Positions 1-5,823 of a stretch of 21,723 nt of DNA are shown one piece after another. The translations under genes were made by a program, and so were the position numbers. The stretch is from Peptococcaceae bacterium UBA4997 (GTDB lineage Bacteria > Bacillota > Dehalobacteriia > UBA4068 > UBA4997), in NCBI GenBank assembly GCA_002398485.1, contig DGYV01000010.1, positions 5,017-26,739 on the forward strand. The letters run 5' to 3'. The notes under the pieces were generated by a model that worked only from the letters and a program-made list of their open reading frames with translations, ran no database searches and was not told where the DNA came from. Numbering within the stretch: the first letter of the stretch is position 1; each line of letters starts with the position of its first letter.

Positions 1-1114
1 TGGGCGTGCGTTCATCGGAAATTTTGAATTGTACCACTTGGCCTTCGGTATTGCCTTTTGCCAAAGCGGAATAACCGCCTACACCTGTGCAGGAACCTGC
101 GGAAATTTGGGAAACCCCTAAATTAAGGCAGGCTTTGCGCATTTCCTGGCTTTCGCGGGTGCTCATGATGATGCCAGTATAAGGCACTGCCATGCGAATT
201 ATGGCAACCAGTTTTTTGAAATCCTCATCCGGTACGGCATAGGGGAAGTCTTGCATAGCTGTGCCTATGGCAGGTTTTATGCGAGGCACGGATATAGTAT
301 GTGGGCCTACGCCGAAAACCGCTTCCATATGAGCGGCATGGAAAAAGGTACCCAAAAGGTCGTAGTGCCAATCGTAAAGCCCGTATAAAGCACCGAAGCC
401 AACATCGTCAATACCTGCTTGCATAGCTCTGTCATGAGCGGTGGTGTGCCATTCATAATTGCTTTTGGGGCCGTAAAGGTGCAGTTTTTCATAAGTGGGC
501 TTGTGGTAGGTTTCCTGGAATAAAATGTAAGTACCAATTCCCACATCTTTTAGTTTTTTATAGTTTTCCACAGTGGTTGCCGCAATATTTACATTAACAC
601 GGCGGATCTCACCGTGAGCTTTTTTAACATCATAAATAACTTTTATGGAATTAAGGATATAATCTATATCGCAATGCACGGGGTCTTCACCATATTCCAA
701 AGCCAGGCGTTTATGCCCCATGCTTTCCAATACTTCAACTTCTTCACGCAGCTGTTCATCTGTAAGCCGGCTTCTTTTTATTTTATGTTTATGGGAATAA
801 CCGCAGTAGGTACAGCCATTTATGCAGTAATCGGAAATATAAAGTGGGGCAAAAATAACCACCCTTTTGCCGTAAATATGGTTTTTGATGGTTTCGGCAG
901 TTTTGTACATTTTGTCTAACAGCTCTTTATCCTCTACATAACTTAAAGCTGCTACTTCAGGCGCTTCTAAACCCTTGAATTCGCCCGCTTTGGCAATAAG
1001 GCTTTCTATATAAGCCTTATCTTTGGCTTTTTCCTTGGCTTCGGCCAAGGTTTTTACTATCAACTCATCGTTGATAAATTCTTCCGCTTTTGATGATTTT
1101 AAGTCATATGCCAT
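1..1114 (-). CDS. hydG: [FeFe] hydrogenase H-cluster radical SAM maturase HydG (3' part missing)
   Basis: HydG cleaves tyrosine by radical SAM chemistry to make the CO and CN ligands delivered to the H-cluster of [FeFe] hydrogenase. The translation begins MAYDLKSSK and has the radical SAM triad C97-x3-C101-x2-C104 in CINGCTYCGY, followed by HydG-like stretches such as ALEYGEDP, ILFQETYH and DWHYDLLGTFFHA. About 371 codons are visible; HydG is usually about 470 residues, so the C-terminal auxiliary-cluster cysteines lie outside the window. The start is ATG at 1114, with AAGGAGCG about 7 bases upstream. The gene lies 30 bp downstream of the TM1266-type regulator gene on the same strand, so the two are probably co-transcribed from the promoter near 1555. 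The similar ThiH was considered, but the length, sequence stretches and neighbour favour HydG. Confidence 0.95.
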   Translation of the reverse strand, partial: MAYDLKSSKAEEFINDELIVKTLAEAKEKAKDKAYIESLIAKAGEFKGLEAPEVAALSYVEDKELLDKMYKTAETIKNHIYGKRVVIFAPLYISDYCINGCTYCGYSHKHKIKRSRLTDEQLREEVEVLESMGHKRLALEYGEDPVHCDIDYILNSIKVIYDVKKAHGEIRRVNVNIAATTVENYKKLKDVGIGTYILFQETYHKPTYEKLHLYGPKSNYEWHTTAHDRAMQAGIDDVGFGALYGLYDWHYDLLGTFFHAAHMEAVFGVGPHTISVPRIKPAIGTAMQDFPYAVPDEDFKKLVAIIRMAVPYTGIIMSTRESQEMRKACLNLGVSQISAGSCTGVGGYSALAKGNTEGQVVQFKISDERTP

Positions 1115-1144
1115 TGTTATCGCTCCTTTATTGCTAATAAATAT

Positions 1145-1393
1145 TTATTCTTTGGTAAGCGCGCTTTTTACGGATACTCCGTGAAGCTTGCCCAAACTGC
1201 CTGTTAAAGCACTTATTTCGTCAGTAGTGCCGTCTACTATAAGGGAAATCACCGATACATTACGTTCTTTGTAGGGTAACCCCATCCTGCCGCTTATTAT
1301 GTGCGCATAGCGGTGTAAAATTTCGTTTACCTCTTTGGCAAGTGCGCTGTCTTCCAGCACTATGCCCACGACACCCAGTCTTTTGCCTGCCAT
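1145..1393 (-). CDS. TM1266-family iron-only hydrogenase system putative regulator
   Basis: This 82-residue protein starts MAGKRLGVVGIVLED and has the ACT/NikR-C-like alternation of strands and helices (RLGVVGIVLED, helix SALAKEVNEILHRY, strands ISGRMGLPYKERNVSVISLIVDG, helix DEISALTGSLGKLHGVSVKSAL). This matches the small TM1266 family, which typically sits beside hydE/hydF/hydG genes and is proposed, without strong biochemical proof, to regulate the hydrogenase system. It has no DNA-binding helix-turn-helix of its own. The ATG at 1393 follows GGGAGGG at 1401-1406. It is first in the minus-strand operon, 30 bp before hydG, and directly downstream of a structured leader with a terminator hairpin. 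Confidence 0.88.
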   Translation of the reverse strand: MAGKRLGVVGIVLEDSALAKEVNEILHRYAHIISGRMGLPYKERNVSVISLIVDGTTDEISALTGSLGKLHGVSVKSALTKE

Positions 1394-1546
1394 TATCAGC
1401 CCTCCCTTAAAACAAAAACCCTTTTCCGTACGGAAAAGGGTATAATGAATAAAGCGTTTTTTACGCTTACCCTTCCCAATCGGAAAATCCTTTTGGTTAG
1501 TTTTTGTGTATCCTCCCTGTGAATAAAATCCATAGGTCAGATGTTT
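1394..1546 (-). promoter_or_regulatory. Structured 5' leader of the TM1266-hydG operon, candidate attenuator or riboswitch
   Basis: Between the predicted transcription start near 1546 and the regulator gene lies a leader of about 150 nt. Read on the minus strand it contains an imperfect hairpin (CCTATG with CACAGG), a second hairpin CCAA...TTGG at about 1477-1495, a small GCGT-AAAAA-ACGC hairpin at 1454-1466, and a final terminator hairpin at 1418-1441 just ahead of the ribosome binding site. The segment GGGAAGGGTA (1477-1468) can pair with TACCC plus following bases of the terminator 5' arm (about 1432-1442), which would form a competing antiterminator. I recognise no known riboswitch class in it. 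Confidence 0.5.
1411..1441 (-). terminator. Terminator hairpin inside the TM1266-hydG leader
   Basis: Positions 1418-1441 form a perfect 24-base palindrome (arms ACCCTTTTCCGT and ACGGAAAAGGGT). On the minus strand it is followed by TTTTTGTTTT, giving a typical intrinsic terminator. It ends only about 5 bases before the GGGAGGG ribosome binding site of the first gene, so it would act as a conditional stop rather than an end-of-operon terminator. A protein-binding palindrome is the alternative reading. Confidence 0.65.
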
Positions 1547-1552
1547 AATAAT

Positions 1553-1581
1553 ATTATAATATTTGTAACTGCTAAAAACAA
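1553..1581 (-). promoter_or_regulatory. SigmaA-type promoter of the TM1266-hydG operon
   Basis: On the minus strand TTGTTT (1581-1576) is followed after exactly 17 bases by a perfect TATAAT (1558-1553). Transcription would start near 1546 and run through the structured leader. The region is AT-rich, so a chance match is possible, but both spacing and -10 box are ideal. Confidence 0.6.
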
Positions 1582-1694
1582 GTAAAAAAATGGTTTTTTA
1601 AGGCACAAGCAAAAGTGTTTTTTTACCAAAACCCTTAATAAAGCAGGAAAAATAAAAATAAAACCGAAATAAATGCTTGAATGGGAGTGATAAA

Positions 1695-2684
1695 ATGATA
1701 AATCCTGATATACCCGTAACGGATGTAAAAGGCTTGAGCCTATTTAAAAATAATACAGTGGTGGATATTTATGGGCTCATTAAAGAACTGAATTCCCGCT
1801 ATACAGCTTCCGGAAAGCCTTATGTAGATATAGTGCTTTCCGACAAAGGCGGTACAGTGGATGTAAAAATATGGGATGCCACAGGCGAAGAATTGCCTGC
1901 AAATACAGGTGATGCTGTAAAAATAAGGGGTGCGGTGGGTGAATGGAACTCTAAACCTCAATTGACCGTAAAATATGATAGAACCGCCAACCCGTTTTTG
2001 CGCAAAATAGATTTTAACGTTGACGAAGTTAAAGAAGATGATCTTATAGCCTGTGCTCCTATTTCAGGACAAGAGCTTTGGCAAAGGCTGAAAACCATGG
2101 TGGATGATTTTGAAAACCACGAACTGAAAGCCATTATTTTGAAATTTTTGACTCAATATGAACAGGAGTTGCTGTATTATCCGGGTGGTGAAAGTGTGCA
2201 TCATGCTGTGAAATCAGGGCTTTTGTACCATATTTACGGTATGGTTATAATGGGTGAGGGCAGTGCAGCTTTTTATGGGCTCGATAAGGAACTTTTAATA
2301 AGTGGAGCTATAATCCACGATATAGGTAAGCTTAAAGAATACCAAAGCAATGAAAACGGTATAGTGCTGGACCGCTCTGTAGACGGTCAGCTTTTGGGGC
2401 ATATGATAATAGGTGTGGATATGCTGGATGAGCTGGCTTGCGGTGTGGATATTTCACCCGAATGTTTAATGCTTTTGAAGCATATGATAATCTCCCACCA
2501 TTATGATGAAACCTGGGGGGCTTATCAAAAACCCATGTTCCCCGAGGCTGAGCTTTTGCACCATTTGGATTTGATGGATTCCCGTATGAACATAATGATG
2601 AGCTATTATGAAAACTTACAGGCGGGTGAATTCAGCGAAAAGAATTACTGGTTGGGCCGTAGGGCTTATAAACCAAAGTTATAA
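1695..2684 (+). CDS. yhaM: YhaM-type 3'-5' exoribonuclease (OB fold + HD domain)
   Basis: This 329-residue protein has the two-domain layout of YhaM/Cbf1, a cytoplasmic 3'-5' exoribonuclease of RNA turnover. Residues about 15-100 form an OB-fold nucleic-acid-binding domain (VVDIYGLIKEL...KPYVDIVLSDKGGTVDVKIWD). Residues about 160-310 form an HD metal-dependent phosphohydrolase domain with H169/H170, H179, the HD pair H208-D209 in IIHDIGKLKEY, H236, H268-H269 and H289-H290 before D292. The family is usually about 310-330 residues. I chose ATG 1695 because GGGAG lies 7 bases upstream; an in-frame TTG at 1677 has no ribosome binding site. The gene is divergent from the hydG operon and closed by a strong terminator, so it is probably monocistronic. 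Confidence 0.9.
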   Translation: MINPDIPVTDVKGLSLFKNNTVVDIYGLIKELNSRYTASGKPYVDIVLSDKGGTVDVKIWDATGEELPANTGDAVKIRGAVGEWNSKPQLTVKYDRTANPFLRKIDFNVDEVKEDDLIACAPISGQELWQRLKTMVDDFENHELKAIILKFLTQYEQELLYYPGGESVHHAVKSGLLYHIYGMVIMGEGSAAFYGLDKELLISGAIIHDIGKLKEYQSNENGIVLDRSVDGQLLGHMIIGVDMLDELACGVDISPECLMLLKHMIISHHYDETWGAYQKPMFPEAELLHHLDLMDSRMNIMMSYYENLQAGEFSEKNYWLGRRAYKPKL

Positions 2685-2720
2685 AACCTTGAAATTATTA
2701 TATAACTGATGTATTAAACT

Positions 2721-2747
2721 AAAAAACTGCCTATAGGCAGTTTTTTT
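2721..2747 (+). terminator. Intrinsic terminator after the yhaM-type gene
   Basis: AAAAAACTGCC-TATA-GGCAGTTTTTTT is a perfect palindrome with a GC-containing stem, a four-base loop and a run of seven T, 36 bases after the stop codon. It could work in both directions. Confidence 0.9.
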
Positions 2748-2832
2748 GTGAACTTTTTGTCTTCTTGAAACATCTATATATTGTATTCAAAATGCTATAG
2801 CAAAAATATACGAAAGGTAAAAGGTTCTAAAT

Positions 2833-3372
2833 ATGTTACAAAATATTTCTGATCAGAGTAAGTTTGCCGCTGCTACTAATCAAGCCAAGTATGAGTTTTT
2901 TGTTGATTTTATTATGGAAAATAAAGATAAATTTTATCGCCTTGCCTTTTGTTATGCCAAAACTTCTGATGGTGCCATGGACATAGTACAAGAGGCCATA
3001 GCCAAAGCCCTTAAAAATATCGGCAGCCTGCGTGAGCCTGCCTACATAAAAACTTGGTTTTACCGCATTGTAGTAAATGAAAGTTTACAATATTTACGAA
3101 GCAATAAAAAGTTGGTGGCTGTAGAAGATGTTTTTGCTACGAATGATACAGATTTTGAGGGCGAGGATAATTTAAGCTGTACAAAACTTGATTTATACAA
3201 GGCTATCAGCAATTTAACGCCCAAGCTTAAAACGGTGATAGTACTGCGGTACTTTGAAGATTGTAAAATCCAAGAAATAGCCAAGATAACCAATACCAAT
3301 GAAAATACTGTTAAATCCCGCTTGCGTTTAGCTTTGGAACAATTACAAAAATGTTATAAGAAAGAGGTGTGA
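2833..3372 (+). CDS. ECF RNA polymerase sigma factor (SigV-like)
   Basis: This 179-residue protein has the two-domain architecture of group IV (ECF) sigma factors. Region 2 spans about residues 22-92 (FFVDFIMENKDKFYRLAFCYAK, DIVQEAIAKALKNI, IKTWFYRIVVNESLQYLR). Region 4 spans about 122-172 and ends in a helix-turn-helix (IQEIAKITNTNENTVKSRLRLALEQLQ). The following gene encodes an RsiV-like anti-sigma factor, so this resembles the SigV-RsiV pair, which in Bacillus subtilis answers lysozyme and wall stress. The start ATG 2833 is preceded by AAAGG about 8 bases upstream. Stop and next start are 3 bases apart, indicating translational coupling. I found no convincing auto-regulated ECF promoter; TGAAAC at 2766-2771 could be a -35 box, but no CGTC-like -10 follows. 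Confidence 0.9.
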   Translation: MLQNISDQSKFAAATNQAKYEFFVDFIMENKDKFYRLAFCYAKTSDGAMDIVQEAIAKALKNIGSLREPAYIKTWFYRIVVNESLQYLRSNKKLVAVEDVFATNDTDFEGEDNLSCTKLDLYKAISNLTPKLKTVIVLRYFEDCKIQEIAKITNTNENTVKSRLRLALEQLQKCYKKEV

Positions 3373-3374
3373 TC

Positions 3375-4244
3375 ATGAATAAATTGGAAGATGATATTCG
3401 GAAAACCAAAGACTTATATGAATCTATAAAGGTTCCGCCCTACTATGATGCTAAGGTGCATGCTGTTATTGCTAAAAACAAAGTACCGAAGTACAGCTTA
3501 AAATGGCTTAAAAGAACTGCCTGTGCTACCCTTGCTGTAGTATTGATGGGTATAGCAGGATTAAATTTAAGCCCTGCTTTTGCTTTGGCGGCAAGTGATA
3601 TACCCGTACTGGGAGATATTGCCCAGGTTCTTACTTTCCGTACTTATGAGCGGCATGACAGCCAAGCCGAAATAGATGCCAATATACCCGAAGTAAGCCA
3701 AATGTCAGATCAGGAATTACAGGCAAAAATAAATGCTGAAATCAAGGCTAAAACAGATGCTGTATTGGCTGAAGCGGAAAAACGCGCGGCTGAAGAACAA
3801 AAGGCCTATTTGGAAACAGGAGGCGATATTGATGAGTATATGCCTGTAGTTATTGATATAGATTATACTATATATAATCAAAGCCCTGAAATTTTATCGT
3901 TTGTGGTCAATTGCAGTGAAACCAGAGCCAATGTTTATACCGAACAGTATTTTTTTAATATCGATTTACTAAATAATAAAGAACTTACTTTAGAGGATAT
4001 GCTGGGTAAGGATTATATAGCAATTGCCAATGAACAAATAAAGGCAGAAATAGCCGAAAGAGCCAAAGACCCTGATAATATATATTTTGATGGCAGTGAA
4101 GGTATAGATGGTTTTACCACTATAAGTGCCAACCAGAATTTTTATATTAATAAAGCCGGTAATTCCGTAGTTATTTTTAATAAATATGAAATTGCACCCG
4201 GTTATATGGGCATACAAGAATTTGAGATACTTAAACAGAAATAG
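3375..4244 (+). CDS. RsiV-like anti-sigma factor with C-terminal DUF3298
   Basis: A 289-residue membrane protein. Residues 1-45 are cytoplasmic and would bind the sigma factor, about 46-66 are one membrane segment (TACATLAVVLMGIAGLNLS), and the rest is extracellular. Right after the membrane segment comes SPAFA (66-70), a signal-peptidase-like A-x-A site as in RsiV, whose cleavage starts sigma release. Residues about 100-140 are a charged Ala/Glu/Lys-rich helix (KINAEIKAKTDAVLAEAEKR). Residues about 155-289 fit a DUF4163/DUF3298 sensor region ending NFYINKAGNSVVIF...YMGIQEFEIL. ATG 3375 is preferred over GTG 3369 because AGAGGTG lies 6 bases before it. Whether it senses lysozyme is inference from RsiV. 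Confidence 0.85.
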   Translation: MNKLEDDIRKTKDLYESIKVPPYYDAKVHAVIAKNKVPKYSLKWLKRTACATLAVVLMGIAGLNLSPAFALAASDIPVLGDIAQVLTFRTYERHDSQAEIDANIPEVSQMSDQELQAKINAEIKAKTDAVLAEAEKRAAEEQKAYLETGGDIDEYMPVVIDIDYTIYNQSPEILSFVVNCSETRANVYTEQYFFNIDLLNNKELTLEDMLGKDYIAIANEQIKAEIAERAKDPDNIYFDGSEGIDGFTTISANQNFYINKAGNSVVIFNKYEIAPGYMGIQEFEILKQK

Positions 4245-4257
4245 TACAATAAAAATT

Positions 4258-4325
4258 TAAAATAATAAACTCCGTTAGGTATTTGTATTTTATTAATACA
4301 TATTCGAACGGAGTTTATTATTTTA
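4258..4325. terminator. Long hairpin between convergent genes, bidirectional terminator
   Basis: Positions 4258-4276 and 4307-4325 pair perfectly over 19 bp (core AATAATAAACTCCGTT with AACGGAGTTTATTATT). The 30-base loop holds a second hairpin (TGTATT with AATACA). Each side ends in an A- or T-rich tract. The hairpin sits 14 bases after the anti-sigma stop and 4 bases before the end of the convergent MerR gene, so it can stop both transcripts. Confidence 0.75.
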
Positions 4326-4328
4326 TGA

Positions 4329-5567
4329 TCATATATCGTTATTGCAATAGTAGCAGTAAAAGCCCAATTTTTCACCGTGTACATGGAAGGTAAAAGCTAT
4401 ATTGCTGCCCGATTCCAAGGTAAAGCCTACATCTTCATCGGCTAATATACGGTAATTGGCCTTGGGCAGGTAATCCATAAAGTAGGCTTTTTGCATATTA
4501 TTTTCCCAGTTTTCGGGGTATTCATGGGAAAGCTGTTTAAGGGATTTGGAATTGGGTTCAAAATACATATATGTGCCAATAAGGCGTGTATCCTTATGGA
4601 AGTAGGGTTTAAGCCTATCAAGAAGATTAGCTTTGTTAAAAATAGAGTATTCGTTGATTGAGAAAAAATCTAAATAAATATCAACACAGCCTTTTTTGAT
4701 GGGGTAATGTAGGGTACTGTCCGCAATATAAAGAATCTTCAAATCAGGATTCAAATTTTCTATTTTTTCTTTATATAAAGATATTATTTCAGGGTATTTA
4801 TCTATAACTATATAAAGCGCGTCTTTATCGAAAAGGCTGAAATTGGTATAAAGAAAAAAGTAGGCGTTAATATGAGTTTCCATAATAATTTTATTTTCAA
4901 GGTTTATGCTATTCAGGTTTTCAGCCATCCAGTTATAGGCTTTTTGGAAAAGGCTTACGGTAGAGGGTGTCATGCCCTTGTAGAAACCGCGGTCTAAATC
5001 GGGGTAATCGTAGTTGCTTATATTACGCCCCTTGGTTATAACTACGCCATTTTTAATATTGGCACTATAGCCGCAGGAACAGTTAAGCTTGCCGGAAATA
5101 ACCTGCTGTTTTTGAATAGAAGCATCATCCAAATCAAGTGGTTTATTACAGTGAGGGCAATAAAGATATTCCAAAAAATTCAGGTGTACACCACTTATAT
5201 TATCAGGTTTATTGGCAATATTGGCGGAATCCTTGATTTCCTGTTCGATATTTTTTATGGTTTCTGTTATATTGTTTTTTTGCTGTAAAAGGAAATCCTT
5301 TTGTTCTTCCAAAAGTTTTATATAGTCTTTTACATCACCTTTATCTTCAAAATTGCTAATACGGCTCAAGGATAAAATCTGCTGGATTTGGTTAATTGAA
5401 AACAGAAAGTTTTTCAGCTTCAAGATTAGTGCCAGGTCTTTAACATCACGTTCACTGAAATCATATTGTTTGGTTTTGGAGCTGGGAACCAACAGCCCTA
5501 TGCTCATATAGTAGCGTATGGTATTGGTAGGCAGGTTGAATTTTTTAGCAAGCTGACTTATTTTCAT
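4329..5567 (-). CDS. MerR-family regulator fused to a zinc ribbon and a degenerate methyltransferase-like domain
   Basis: 412 residues, far longer than usual MerR proteins (about 110-270). Residues 1-70 are a MerR winged helix (MKISQLAKKFNLPTNTIRYYMSIGLL). Residues about 78-113 are a coiled-coil dimerisation helix. Residues 135-175 hold a zinc ribbon C137-x2-C140...C163-x-C165. Residues about 195-400 resemble a class I SAM methyltransferase fold. The expected E-x-G-x-G motif I is replaced by METHINAYFFLYTN (229-242); an acidic motif II remains at D256 and a motif-III-like stretch is ADSTLHYPIKKGCVDIYLD (282-300). The ribbon-plus-methyltransferase order recalls RlmA-type rRNA methyltransferases, here probably reused as a ligand sensor. 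The start follows AAGGAGGT. It is divergent from the amidohydrolase gene, whose promoter has a MerR-type 19-bp spacer, so that is its probable target. Confidence 0.82.
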   Translation of the reverse strand: MKISQLAKKFNLPTNTIRYYMSIGLLVPSSKTKQYDFSERDVKDLALILKLKNFLFSINQIQQILSLSRISNFEDKGDVKDYIKLLEEQKDFLLQQKNNITETIKNIEQEIKDSANIANKPDNISGVHLNFLEYLYCPHCNKPLDLDDASIQKQQVISGKLNCSCGYSANIKNGVVITKGRNISNYDYPDLDRGFYKGMTPSTVSLFQKAYNWMAENLNSINLENKIIMETHINAYFFLYTNFSLFDKDALYIVIDKYPEIISLYKEKIENLNPDLKILYIADSTLHYPIKKGCVDIYLDFFSINEYSIFNKANLLDRLKPYFHKDTRLIGTYMYFEPNSKSLKQLSHEYPENWENNMQKAYFMDYLPKANYRILADEDVGFTLESGSNIAFTFHVHGEKLGFYCYYCNNDI

Positions 5568-5590
5568 TGGTTTAACCTCCTTGTATTTTT

Positions 5591-5619
5591 ACTATATACA
5601 TTTTTCGACTTTTTGTCTA
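5591..5619 (-). promoter_or_regulatory. Promoter of the MerR-family gene
   Basis: On the minus strand TAGACA (5619-5614) and TATAGT (5596-5591) are separated by 17 bases, each one mismatch from consensus. The transcript would start about 15-20 bases before the gene. A short dyad GAC-N5-GTC (5608-5617) overlaps the -35 end and could be an autoregulatory site, but it is too short to rely on. Confidence 0.5.
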
Positions 5620-5742
5620 GTATTTGATTAAAAAAAAATTTAAAACATGCAGTTAACTATAGGTTTTAGCATTTTAATATAATATAGCCTTATTACTACT
5701 AGGTTAGAATGGTTTTTAGCAAAAACTTTAAAAAATAGGCTG

Positions 5743-5773
5743 TTGACCTAAAGTATACTGAATAGCATATACT
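5743..5773 (+). promoter_or_regulatory. MerR-type promoter (19-bp spacer with dyad) of the amidohydrolase gene
   Basis: TTGACC (5743-5748) and TATACT (5768-5773) are separated by 19 bp, the long spacer typical of promoters that MerR proteins activate by DNA distortion. The inverted repeat AGTATA-N10-TATACT (5752-5773) covers most of the spacer and the -10 box. The divergent gene encodes a MerR-family protein. Boxes and dyad are seen directly; activation by that MerR protein is inference. Confidence 0.6.
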
Positions 5774-5823
5774 GACATTATACATAAGGGAAGTTCATTC
5801 CCAATCGGAGAGGATGTGTTGGT

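Noticed and set aside
614..919. Plus-strand frame of about 100 codons opposite hydG
   Set aside because: It lies wholly antisense to the strongly conserved hydG coding sequence and has no family resemblance.
1473..1484. 12-base match TTCCCAATCGGA shared with 5798-5809, upstream of the amidohydrolase
   Set aside because: About a dozen such 12-base matches are expected by chance in a window this size, and the two sites differ in orientation to their genes.
1501..1546. AAAAACTAA in the hydG leader resembling the tail of preQ1-I riboswitches
   Set aside because: The required preQ1-I loop and pseudoknot partner sequences are absent.
5661..5720. Near-identical GGTTTTAGCA and GGTTTTTAGCA 50 bp apart in the MerR-amidohydrolase gap
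   Set aside because: Short, AT-rich and not aligned with either promoter; could be chance.
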